Positions 16,351 through 24,486 of a stretch of 25,461 nucleotides of DNA are shown here, one piece after another; position 1 is the first letter of the stretch, and each line of letters opens with the position of its first letter. The DNA is taken from NCBI GenBank assembly GCA_964428355.1, contig CAYRYU010000105.1, positions 1 to 25,461 on the forward strand. Reading direction: 5' to 3'. The DNA is from CAYRYU01 sp964428355 (lineage in GTDB: Bacteria; Muiribacteriota; Ozemobacteria; Ozemobacterales; Ozemobacteraceae). The notes below the pieces were generated by a model. The model saw nothing but the letters and a program-made list of their open reading frames with translations, did not search any database and was not told the DNA's origin. Both the position numbers and the translations under genes were made by a program.

Positions 16351-16478
16351 CGTCCTTTCACCCAGCATGCCGCAGGTTTTCGTCTTGCGGACCTCAGGTC
16401 GCCCGCTCCAGAGGGTTCGCCGGTAACCCTCAGGGATCCGTCTACACCGTAAGTGAACATTTTCGAACTGCCATTCAT
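16347..16478 (-). CDS. Possible 43-residue leader ORF upstream of hisS
   Basis: The ATG at 16478 has an excellent CCAGGAGG site six bases upstream, and the stop TGA overlaps the next ATG as ATGA. The peptide (MNGSSKMFTYGVDGSLRV…) matches nothing I know and is rich in Gly, Ser and Arg. It has no histidine codon, so it is not a classical his attenuator. The underlying RNA also folds well (GAGGGTT-N7-AACCCTC at about 16409-16429; CCGCA…TGCGG at about 16372-16392), so this may be a structured leader rather than a gene. Confidence 0.35.
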   Translation of the reverse strand: MNGSSKMFTYGVDGSLRVTGEPSGAGDLRSARRKPAACWVKGR

Positions 16479-16587
16479 GAGAACCTCCTGGAGAAGAAAA
16501 GGATTCTCCAGTACTATTAATCGGCTCATTTGGGATTCTCCTGAACGGGGTGGTTAACAGATGGCGCTTTACCGGCCCCAGGATAAC

Positions 16588-16663
16588 CAAAGACACGGAG
16601 ACCGCAAAGGGAAGGAGGCCTTTCCGGATCGTCTTCGTGACCTTGGTGACCATTGTGTCTTTG
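16588..16663. repeat. Intergenic inverted-repeat element (CAAAGACAC … GTGTCTTTG)
   Basis: In the 356-base region before hisS, CAAAGACAC (16588-16596) is inverted as GTGTCTTTG (16655-16663). The sequence between has the ACGGAGACCGCAAAGG and GACCTTGGTGACC style of a small dispersed repeat I recall from environmental bacterial genomes. It gives a spurious minus-strand reading (FAVSVSLVIL). Confidence 0.45.
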
Positions 16664-16685
16664 AGGTGAGGCCAAGGTTCTCTTT

Positions 16686-16715
16686 GCCTCCTTCGCTACG
16701 AACGCTGAAGGAGGC
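16686..16715 (-). terminator. Hairpin spanning the stop of the adenylate cyclase gene
   Basis: GCCTCCTTC (16686-16694) pairs with GAAGGAGGC (16707-16715), a perfect 9-bp stem with a 12-base loop. The cyclase stop (16696-16698) lies in the loop. There is no T-run after it on the minus strand, so it is a terminator candidate or a transcript-end stabiliser. Confidence 0.4.
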
Positions 16716-18567
16716 TCGTTGAAGAAGCCAGACCCTTGACCTCGAAAATGTCCAGATCGGTCTTTCGTCCCCGCACCTTTACGGTCCCCCGGGAGACGAC
16801 ATCGAATTTCCCCGTCGTCAGTTTCTTCTGGACGAAAGCCGAGATCAGTATCTCTCCCTGGCGCGCGAGTGACTCCAGCCGGGCCGAGACGTTTACGGTA
16901 TCTCCGAGAAGGGTGTATTCCTGGTGCATCTCCGACCCGACATTCCCAACCACCACGTCCCCACCATGTATTCCGATTCCGATTGCCTTGATCGGGAAAT
17001 CATCGGTGCTTTTTGCCGTCGCAACGAGCCGGCTGAGGGCGTCGCGGACCTTGAGTGCGGCGATGACCGCGTTATCGGCTTCGTTTCCGTGTTGGATGGG
17101 GATCCCGAAAAAGGCCATCATCCCGTCCCCGATGTATTTGTCCAGGATTCCGCCCTGGTCGAAGATCGCCTGGGTCGCGACGTTGAAATAACGGTTGAGG
17201 AAGGAGATGACCTTTTCGGGTGGGGATTCCTCGCAGATCGTGGTGAAACCCCGGACGTCCGCAAAGAAGACGATCGCCTCCTTCCGGGCCCCTCCGAGCG
17301 CGATCGCCTCCGGATGCTCCATCAGCTCGCTCAGCAGATTCGGGGAGACATACTGCCTGAAGAGTTTGGCAAGGGTGCTCTTCTCGCGCTGTCTCAGATA
17401 GGCCTCGATCGCGACCGAGGTCAGCCATCCGACCCCGACCGCCATCCAGATCTCGACGACATTGATGAATACCCCGTAGACGAAGAACAAGCGCAGATCG
17501 ACATACCACCAGGCTCCCGAGGCGATCAATATCAACAGGATCGTCCGCTCGGGATGGAACCACCCGGAAACCATTGCCGTGACCGCGGCGAGAACGAGAA
17601 GAAGGAAACGGAACCAGGGACCGTTGAGTTCCATGGGCACCCGCTGGTTGAGGATGCTGGTCAACACATGGGCATGGATCTCCACTCCGGGCATGTCGCC
17701 CTTGGGTGAAAAGGGTGTCAGGAAGTTGTCCCGGAATTCATCCGCGGTCCCCCCGATGAAGATGTACTTTCCCGCGAAATCGTTGGGATCAGCCTTTCCC
17801 TGAAGCACATCCAGGGCGGAAACCGTCTTGATCGTCCTGGGACTTCCAAGGTAACCGACCAGGGCCAGTCCCTGATAGTCGAGGGAAACCGGATCCTTGA
17901 AGTCGAACTTCTCGACGGGAAGCATCACCTGGTTCCCGTTCATTTCGAGATCCTCGGCTTTCCTCTTCGCCCCGACCAGATAGGCCGCGATCGACAAGGG
18001 AATGCGGACCGGAATATCCCCCTTCCGGACGAAAAACCTTATCCGGCGAACATTTCCGTCCCGGTCGACCGGGAAATTGGCATATCCTTCCCCCGCCGCA
18101 TATTCCCGAAAAATGGAACGGTTCTCGATCTTGATCGCGGCGGTTGCTTCACCTGCCCCTTCCCATAGAAGGGTGCAGTTCGCGACAACCTTTCCCGACC
18201 GCTTGACCGCGTCCTCGAGCTGCCTGTCCTCTTCGGGGTTTCCGGCTTCCGGGAACAGGACGTCGAAGGCGATCGCTACAGCACCCATTGAGGCGACCGC
18301 ATCGATCAGGTCCGCGTAGACCTTCCTGCTGATCCGCTTCTCCCCTTTTCGGAGGATACGAAGGCTCTCATTGTCGATCGCGACGATCGAGACGTTCTCC
18401 GAATGTTCCTTGTCGTTGAGGATCATCCCATGCGGGACATGCCAGAACCAGTCAAGGATCCAGTTGGTGAAGAATCCCCCCTCGGGCGGGGAGACGATGA
18501 AAAGGAAACCGACAAGGGCAACCGCTGATACCCCCATCGCGAGTATCTGCTTCCAGGTTCTCTTCAA
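16696..18567 (-). CDS. CHASE2-domain class III adenylate cyclase
   Basis: The protein has 623 residues. The start is TTG at 18567 with CTGGAGG seven bases upstream. An N-terminal membrane span (about 10-28) precedes an extracytoplasmic CHASE2 sensor (about 30-330: VSIVAIDNESL, then AIAFDVLFPE, later YIFIGGTADEFRD). Several membrane spans (about 335-400) follow, then a cytoplasmic class III cyclase domain (about 425-610). Metal-binding D437 lies in FFADVRGFT, with DKYIGDGMMAFFG and LLGDTVNVSARLES after it. Lys in DKYIGDG and Asp in LGDT fit ATP rather than GTP. It should make cAMP in response to an envelope signal. It is the last gene of the minus-strand locus, 19 nt after a large prepilin, so cAMP output seems tied to pilus status, as in PilJ/CyaB systems (analogy only). 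Confidence 0.92.
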   Translation of the reverse strand: MKRTWKQILAMGVSAVALVGFLFIVSPPEGGFFTNWILDWFWHVPHGMILNDKEHSENVSIVAIDNESLRILRKGEKRISRKVYADLIDAVASMGAVAIAFDVLFPEAGNPEEDRQLEDAVKRSGKVVANCTLLWEGAGEATAAIKIENRSIFREYAAGEGYANFPVDRDGNVRRIRFFVRKGDIPVRIPLSIAAYLVGAKRKAEDLEMNGNQVMLPVEKFDFKDPVSLDYQGLALVGYLGSPRTIKTVSALDVLQGKADPNDFAGKYIFIGGTADEFRDNFLTPFSPKGDMPGVEIHAHVLTSILNQRVPMELNGPWFRFLLLVLAAVTAMVSGWFHPERTILLILIASGAWWYVDLRLFFVYGVFINVVEIWMAVGVGWLTSVAIEAYLRQREKSTLAKLFRQYVSPNLLSELMEHPEAIALGGARKEAIVFFADVRGFTTICEESPPEKVISFLNRYFNVATQAIFDQGGILDKYIGDGMMAFFGIPIQHGNEADNAVIAALKVRDALSRLVATAKSTDDFPIKAIGIGIHGGDVVVGNVGSEMHQEYTLLGDTVNVSARLESLARQGEILISAFVQKKLTTGKFDVVSRGTVKVRGRKTDLDIFEVKGLASSTSLLQRS

Positions 18568-18586
18568 GCGAGTCCTCCAGTTGGAT

Positions 18587-20068
18587 TCAAAGGATCCGGG
18601 CTTCGATGTCGAAAAAATCCCGTTTCATGTCGAACACCTTCTGGAGGATCGCCACCAGACCTCCCGAACCCCCATACGCATCCCGGATCGATCCGATGGA
18701 TTGGGATAATCGGGCTTCTTCATCCAGATAATCGACGAAAATCGGCTGTTTTCCCACGAACTCGGATCGAAAAGCCGCGATCCTGGCTTTCAGATCGGCG
18801 ATCTGCTGGGTGGGAGACGTTTCGAAACTCTTGATGATGATTCCCATTTTCTCCAGGTCGAGAGCTCTTCGGATCGTTGGGGTGATCAACCTGATCGGGA
18901 AAAATGGGGAATAGGGATCCGAAAGGAGTTTCAGATACTCCTTGTCCGCGGCCCCGAAAAAGGTCTCGATGGAATGGATGTTGGTCCCCCCTTCCCACAA
19001 CTTGCCTTTCAACGTGCTCTTCGCCGCCCAGACCTTGGGCCCCAGGGTTGATGCGTCCAGGGGGCTGTTGAGAAGTTTCGAAGGTGCATCGAGCACTTTC
19101 CGGGCGATCGCGAAGAGGTTCGAAGCCCCCTGCTCATTCAGCTGGGCGATCCTTTGCTGGTACAATGCGCCCCGCTTTTTGGAATCGGAGGTTGCTCCGG
19201 CCATGGCGGAATCCCTTTTCACCTCGGCTTCATTTATCACGGCATTGTAGATTCCGATGCTCTGGTTGGATATGAAAGTGAAGAACAACAACTCTCCCAG
19301 AGCCTTCAGGATTGTCGGATCCCCACCTCCGTTTTCCTGGATGAATGCAGCAAGCTTGGGGTCGTCCGGGATCGGATCGACTTTGAGAAAATAATAGAGC
19401 GCCCAGGTAAATTCCTTTTCCTCGAGGGGGGTTACAGCTTCGGTATCGAGGGTCTTGTAGTAATCTCTCGCGATTCCGTACAACCGCTGCTTTACCTGGT
19501 ATTCCTGATCGAGCCCCCCGGCATCCTTCCAGAAAATCCGGATCGTAAGCTCGTAGAGGTTCGGATAGGGCTGCGCCATCCCTGGATCGGCCGCAAACTG
19601 GCATTCGACCTGGCAGGAGAAATTCTTCAACTGGGTGAATATCTGGCCCTGATCCGATTCGATCGGGCGGTCTTCGCTGATATCAAGAAAGGTGTATCCG
19701 CTCGTGTTATCCAGGAGTTTGAAGTAGACCGTCTGCCCGTCCACGACGGGCTTCACCACTCCCGTTGCAGAGGCCACAAGCATCGAAAGGAAATGCGGGT
19801 TCTCCCGCACCCGGTTGTTTATGTCCTCCAGGATTTTCTGGGAAATGAACATCGCGGTGAAATGCTCGGAACTGAATGCTTCCCCCCTGATGCCTCCCTT
19901 CCTCATGACCTGGATGATCCCGAGGGCGGAAACGGCAAGGATGGTCAGGGCGATGACCACCTCGATGAGGGAAAACCCCCGAAGACCATTTCTGATGAAA
20001 AACCGGGTTCTTTCTCGACCAGTCAAATCAACGCCGCCATTTCGGAAACTTGTCAATTTTTCTACCAC
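18587..20068 (-). CDS. Large prepilin-like protein
   Basis: The protein has up to 493 residues. The type III signal is clear: RNGLRG followed by FSLIEVVIALTILAV, with glycine -1, a mature N-terminal Phe and Glu5, so a PilD-type peptidase should cleave it. The rest is one large soluble region (residues 60-493) unlike major pilins, which are about 150 residues. The size suggests a minor pilin carrying a functional head. The start is uncertain: GTG at 20068 is the longest, but no good ribosome site is visible, and TTG codons 4 and 14 codons further in are possible. It lies between the PilX-like gene (72-nt gap) and the cyclase (19-nt gap). Confidence 0.8.
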   Translation of the reverse strand: MVEKLTSFRNGGVDLTGRERTRFFIRNGLRGFSLIEVVIALTILAVSALGIIQVMRKGGIRGEAFSSEHFTAMFISQKILEDINNRVRENPHFLSMLVASATGVVKPVVDGQTVYFKLLDNTSGYTFLDISEDRPIESDQGQIFTQLKNFSCQVECQFAADPGMAQPYPNLYELTIRIFWKDAGGLDQEYQVKQRLYGIARDYYKTLDTEAVTPLEEKEFTWALYYFLKVDPIPDDPKLAAFIQENGGGDPTILKALGELLFFTFISNQSIGIYNAVINEAEVKRDSAMAGATSDSKKRGALYQQRIAQLNEQGASNLFAIARKVLDAPSKLLNSPLDASTLGPKVWAAKSTLKGKLWEGGTNIHSIETFFGAADKEYLKLLSDPYSPFFPIRLITPTIRRALDLEKMGIIIKSFETSPTQQIADLKARIAAFRSEFVGKQPIFVDYLDEEARLSQSIGSIRDAYGGSGGLVAILQKVFDMKRDFFDIEARIL

Positions 20069-20140
20069 TTTTCAGGGATTCCGGATGATTATCGTCATCT
20101 GTCGGGCCAGCTGCCACCCCAGGTTACATTGGCCCAACTT

Positions 20141-21256
<1,116 letters not shown>

Positions 21257-21302
21257 GGCTCCCCCTCCGGTTTGGAAGTACCCCGCCAGGCCCTTGAAGG
21301 CA

Positions 21303-21337
21303 AACTCCTCCGGTGGGGAAACCCCGCCGGAGGAGTT
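21303..21337 (-). terminator. Strong hairpin between FecR lipoprotein and PilX-like genes
   Basis: AACTCCTCCGG (21303-21313) pairs perfectly with CCGGAGGAGTT (21327-21337), and inside it GGGG pairs with CCCC around AAA. On the minus strand only TTTG follows, so it may end transcripts partly, attenuate the downstream pilin genes, or protect the 3' end of the upstream message. Confidence 0.6.
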
Positions 21338-21346
21338 GGAAAGGGG

Positions 21347-21997
21347 TCAGTTCCGACTGGCCTGGACCTTGATCACGGGGCATTCCGCGAGATACGGATC
21401 GGTCAGGGAGTTGGCGGTGGTGGGACCGGTCAGGCCCGATCCATCAGCCTGGGCTTCCATCATTCCGGGAACGCTGATCGATTTGCTTCCGTCCTTCTTC
21501 GCGAAATCGACCAACCCTTCCATGACCGTGAGAGTGGTTTTCTTGTCATCGGCAGCCATCTTGAAAACCGTTCCCTTGATGCTCGCAATGACCATGTTGG
21601 TTTCGACCTCGAACTTCTTGGCCGCTTCACGGTTCTTGTCGACATAGAAGTAGGCGATCCCGTTCACGAGGTTGGTATAGATGATCGAAGAATCCGCGGA
21701 AACCACCTTTTCCAGCTTGACCACGAACTCTGTGTTGGGCATGATGCGGGAAATAGCCGTCGTCTTGAACTTCACGACCGCCATGGCGTTGGCATCGGTC
21801 TTGACGGTGTCTCCCGCGAAGAGGTTCACGCCCTCGGCAGCCTTCGCGAACTCCGTTCCGCCCGCCTTTTTAACGAAAACATCGCCCTTCTCGACCCCGG
21901 CGATGTAGGCGAGGGGCTTCGTCGTGTCCTGACCGCACCCCGTTACCAGGGCCAAAGCAACCACCAGGAGCAGGGATACCCGAACTAGACGTTTCAT
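21347..21997 (-). CDS. FecR-domain lipoprotein
   Basis: The protein has 216 residues. The ATG at 21997 follows AAGGAGG closely; a longer reading to 22048 would start inside the preceding gene. The signal peptide ends in LVTGC, a lipobox with the lipid-carrying Cys at residue 21, so it is anchored to a membrane. Residues about 33-150 form a FecR domain (GDVFVK, LFAGDTVKTD, the SIKGTVFKM turn). The C-terminal end (GLTGPTTANSLTDPYLAE) closely parallels the end of the anti-sigma factor two genes upstream (KVTGPVSFNSVADPELGE), so the two FecR domains are paralogues. It may compete with or signal to the anti-sigma factor. Confidence 0.85.
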   Translation of the reverse strand: MKRLVRVSLLLVVALALVTGCGQDTTKPLAYIAGVEKGDVFVKKAGGTEFAKAAEGVNLFAGDTVKTDANAMAVVKFKTTAISRIMPNTEFVVKLEKVVSADSSIIYTNLVNGIAYFYVDKNREAAKKFEVETNMVIASIKGTVFKMAADDKKTTLTVMEGLVDFAKKDGSKSISVPGMMEAQADGSGLTGPTTANSLTDPYLAECPVIKVQASRN

Positions 21998-22031
21998 GGA
22001 TCTTCCTCCTTTTCGATCGTTGTTCCCAAAT

Positions 22032-22598
22032 TCAGGGAAGTTCCTCATCGGCGTTCACATTCTGAAGGCGAACGTAGTTCACCAGCGAGAATTCGCCGTT
22101 CCCTCCGCGCAACTGGGTCGAGATCAGTACCGCACCTGGGTTGTAGGTCGTGAAATTCAGCTTCAGGACGTGGTTCATCAGGAGTTTCGGGGGCTCCGAC
22201 ACCTCCCCGCTCGGATCCTTCATGACCATCATTGCCCGGTAGATCGTTTTCCCCTCCTCCTTGGTCAGGACGGGGTCTTCTTCGAGGTAGACCATCCGGA
22301 GGTTGTTCACGAAATCCTTGAAAACCAGGTAGGGGAGGGTGGTTCCAGAGGGGGGGGATACGATTTCGATCCCCTCCTGGAGTTCCCGGAAAAGGGTCAG
22401 CAATGCCCGCCGGGCTTCCATCTGAAGGATCAGGCGTTTCGAGAGATTCTCCGAAGTCTTTCCGTGGAAACTCTGGAAAGCCAGGAACCCGATTCCGATA
22501 ACGGAGAAAAAGATGGCCAGGGCGATCACCATCTCGATCATCGTGACCCCCTTTGAAGGAACGGCCATTAATCGCTTTTTCCCCATACAGATCCTCAT
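22032..22598 (-). CDS. Minor prepilin (PilW/GspJ-like)
   Basis: The protein has 188 residues. The ATG at 22598 has GAGGT eight bases upstream and starts four bases after the anti-sigma stop. The signal is basic (GKKRLMAVPSKG), then VTMIEMVIALAIFFSVIGIG, with Gly -1, Glu5 (TMIE) and a long hydrophobic helix, so peptidase processing is expected. The rest has the helix-then-strands pattern of minor pilins. It is too long and divergent to be the major pilin; priming or cargo presentation at the pilus tip is likely. Confidence 0.8.
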   Translation of the reverse strand: MRICMGKKRLMAVPSKGVTMIEMVIALAIFFSVIGIGFLAFQSFHGKTSENLSKRLILQMEARRALLTLFRELQEGIEIVSPPSGTTLPYLVFKDFVNNLRMVYLEEDPVLTKEEGKTIYRAMMVMKDPSGEVSEPPKLLMNHVLKLNFTTYNPGAVLISTQLRGGNGEFSLVNYVRLQNVNADEELP

Positions 22599-22602
22599 CT
22601 GT

Positions 22603-23463
22603 CTACCTCGAACCCTTGATTATGTTGGTCAGGGGTTCCCCCAGTTCGGGATCGGCCACGGAATTGAACGATACCGGCCCGGTAACCTTTCCCGAAGCAT
22701 CGACTTCGATCCCCTGCATCGCCCCCAATTCAACTCTGGTTTGAGAGGTGGTCACAAGTATTCTACCCGATCCGACCTCGACAGTCGAGGATTCTCCTCG
22801 TTTGGACACCCTCCAGGCCGTTCCCTTCACGTCGATCCGGAGGTTCCCGCAATCCACCGAAAAAGGCATGGGATGCTTGGTTTCCCATGAGAAACACGAC
22901 CGGCCGTCCCGAAGCGTAACCTTCGCCCCCGAATCTTTGCCTGGCGAAGAGAAAACCAGGGTCCCAGGCCCTCCCCAGATCTTCAGCCGGTTTCCCGAAC
23001 TGTCACGGGCCAGGACCGATCCTCCCTGCGCGAGTTCCAGGTTCTCCCCCTTGAGCGTCGAAGATTTGAATTCGGAGAAGTTCCAGGATTCAACCCCGCT
23101 GGAAGTCCTGCCATTGGGATGGAAAAAGAACCCGACGGCAACCAGCATGACCAGGGCCAATGCCCAGGTAACGGACGGCACCTTGACCAGGGCAAGTATT
23201 CTCTCGGAAAGAGTAATTCCCGTATGGCCATGTGTCGACGCTTTCGAAAGAATCCGGGCTTTCAGTGAAGCGGGAAGCCCACGGCGGATTGGTGCCTGCA
23301 AGGCCGTCCGGAGGGAGGAGAGATCCTTGCAGAATGCCTGGCAGCGGGGACACTCCCGGGAGTGCTCGAGAGCCAGGGAAACGGATTCCCGGGGAAATGC
23401 CCCTTCTTCGCCGTCGCTGACGGCGCTCAGGATTTCCCTGAATCTTCCGCAATCCTGGTTCAT
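22603..23463 (-). CDS. Zinc-type anti-sigma factor fused to a FecR sensor domain
   Basis: The protein has 286 residues. The ATG at 23463 overlaps the sigma gene stop (ATGA) and has CGGGAG upstream; the longer reading to 23580 lies inside the sigma gene. Residues 1-45 carry a zinc anti-sigma (ZAS) site: C5, H34, C38 and C41 (HSRECPRC). One membrane span covers about 96-114 (WALALVMLVAVGFFF). Outside it lies a FecR domain (about 150-260, with DVKGTAWRV). It should hold the sigma factor at the membrane until an envelope signal releases it. It is co-translated with the sigma factor and precedes the pilin genes it presumably controls. Confidence 0.88.
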   Translation of the reverse strand: MNQDCGRFREILSAVSDGEEGAFPRESVSLALEHSRECPRCQAFCKDLSSLRTALQAPIRRGLPASLKARILSKASTHGHTGITLSERILALVKVPSVTWALALVMLVAVGFFFHPNGRTSSGVESWNFSEFKSSTLKGENLELAQGGSVLARDSSGNRLKIWGGPGTLVFSSPGKDSGAKVTLRDGRSCFSWETKHPMPFSVDCGNLRIDVKGTAWRVSKRGESSTVEVGSGRILVTTSQTRVELGAMQGIEVDASGKVTGPVSFNSVADPELGEPLTNIIKGSR

Positions 23464-24005
23464 TTTTCGCTCCCGAGGCTTTTTCGAAGGTGCGTTCTTG
23501 CCCTGAAAATGTCGGAAGAGATCTGATTGACATTCCTTCCGGTCAGGTCGGCAATTTCCGAATAGGAGAGGTCGAGACATTCGCGCATGATGAAACTGAG
23601 CCTCACATCCAGGGGAAGGGAATGAAGGGTCTCGATGATCTCGTCAGCGGAATGGGATTTCATCACCTGCTCCCCCGGGTCTTCCGGACCCTCGGGTTCC
23701 GGAAGCGTAGGGATTTCGGAATACTTCCGCCTCCGGATCATCTGGAGGGCGTGGTTCCGGGCGATGGCGAATGCCCAGCCGCGGATGGAACCCTGTGCGG
23801 GGTCCTGGGTGGCGGCCTTCTCGAAGATGGTGGCAAACGTCTCCTGCAACACGTCTTCGGCATCCTCCCTGTTTCGCAGCATTCCCCTGAGGAACAGGAA
23901 CAACCTGGGTCCGAGACTGTCTACGAGCCTGCCAAGGCCGCCCGGATCGCCCGATTTCAGGGCGGAGATGGCATCGGATTCCGACTTTTCGCTGTTCTCT
24001 ACCAG
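23460..24005 (-). CDS. ECF-family sigma factor
   Basis: This directs RNA polymerase to a specific promoter set. Region 2 (GRLVDSLGPRLFLFL…AEDVLQETFATIFEKA) includes the DVLQETF core. The 4.2 helix-turn-helix (LDLSYSEIADLTGRNVNQISSDIFRARTHLRK, shown in parts) is clear. The first standard start codon (TTG at 23903) would delete the beginning of region 2. The frame stays open further to a stop at 24054, and the residues there (SESDAISALKSGD) match ECF N-termini. No ATG, GTG or TTG exists in that stretch; CTG at 24005 gives 181 residues, the usual size. It overlaps the anti-sigma gene by four bases. Confidence 0.85.
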   Translation of the reverse strand: MVENSEKSESDAISALKSGDPGGLGRLVDSLGPRLFLFLRGMLRNREDAEDVLQETFATIFEKAATQDPAQGSIRGWAFAIARNHALQMIRRRKYSEIPTLPEPEGPEDPGEQVMKSHSADEIIETLHSLPLDVRLSFIMRECLDLSYSEIADLTGRNVNQISSDIFRARTHLRKSLGSEK

Positions 24006-24061
24006 AGAAGATGCTCGCTTCCTCGAATTTCTTTTAGTTCTTTCCGGATTTTTTCACTCAT
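23999..24061 (-). CDS. Possible 20-codon leader peptide overlapping the sigma factor start
   Basis: ATG at 24061 opens MSEKIRKELKEIRGSEHLLW and stops with TAG at 23999. The CTG proposed to begin the sigma factor overlaps that stop (CTGGTAG). It lacks a good ribosome site. It could serve re-initiation, or be the true N-terminus if a one-base error shifted the frame. Confidence 0.25.
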   Translation of the reverse strand: MSEKIRKELKEIRGSEHLLW

Positions 24062-24082
24062 TTGCGAAATTTGGAGCGATAG

Positions 24083-24340
24083 TCACTTCTCCCTGATTTC
24101 GAGAAGCTTTTCCAGGCGCATCTGGAAATCCGGGGTGAAGGCTCCGAAGATGGCACGCCCCTCGACATTCACCACGGGTACGATGTCCACCCCCCCCGTG
24201 AAGGAGAGGGCTTCCTTCCACTTCTCGTCGCTCGAATCGACATCGTGGTTCGCGAAGGGAATTCCCCGCGAATCAAGGTATTCAAGCAAACGAACGCAAT
24301 GGGGACACCAGGTGACGGTATAGACTTCGACTTTTTTCAC
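24083..24340 (-). CDS. Glutaredoxin-like thioredoxin-fold protein
   Basis: The protein has 85 residues. The GTG at 24340 is chosen because GGAGGAG lies five bases upstream; the longer reading to 24451 adds a low-complexity Arg/Gly head. The active site is WCPHC (C12, C15), and the cis-proline is in VPVV, followed by GAFTPDF. It should reduce or exchange disulfides using glutathione or a thioredoxin-type donor in the cytoplasm. It is divergent from the peptidase gene and lies 77 nt upstream of the sigma factor region, so it may share its transcript. Confidence 0.85.
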   Translation of the reverse strand: MKKVEVYTVTWCPHCVRLLEYLDSRGIPFANHDVDSSDEKWKEALSFTGGVDIVPVVNVEGRAIFGAFTPDFQMRLEKLLEIREK

Positions 24341-24473
24341 ATCACTCCTCCGATTGCGCCCAAAAGGCCCTCCGAAAGTGGCTGAACCGGATCCGGAAAA
24401 GCCCGTGCGTCTCCTTGCAGGATACCACGTCCCATCCTTTTCCTGGCACATGCCATGTTTTTCGAACGTGTGT

Positions 24474-24479
24474 TAGAAT
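24474..24479 (+). promoter_or_regulatory. Candidate -10 box for the peptidase gene
   Basis: TAGAAT lies seven bases before the GTG at 24487, with no Shine-Dalgarno sequence between. Transcription would begin at the start codon itself. The -35 region (TGCCAT) is poor. Confidence 0.35.
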
Positions 24480-24486
24480 TACCGAT

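Noticed and set aside
16340..16500. T-box riboswitch upstream of hisS
   Set aside because: An aminoacyl-tRNA synthetase leader suggests it, but no TGGNACCGCG-like T-box sequence or terminator/antiterminator pair is visible.
16924..17709. Plus-strand ORF of 261 residues within the adenylate cyclase gene
   Set aside because: The opposite strand encodes CHASE2 and catalytic motifs; the plus reading is compositionally odd and has no ribosome site.
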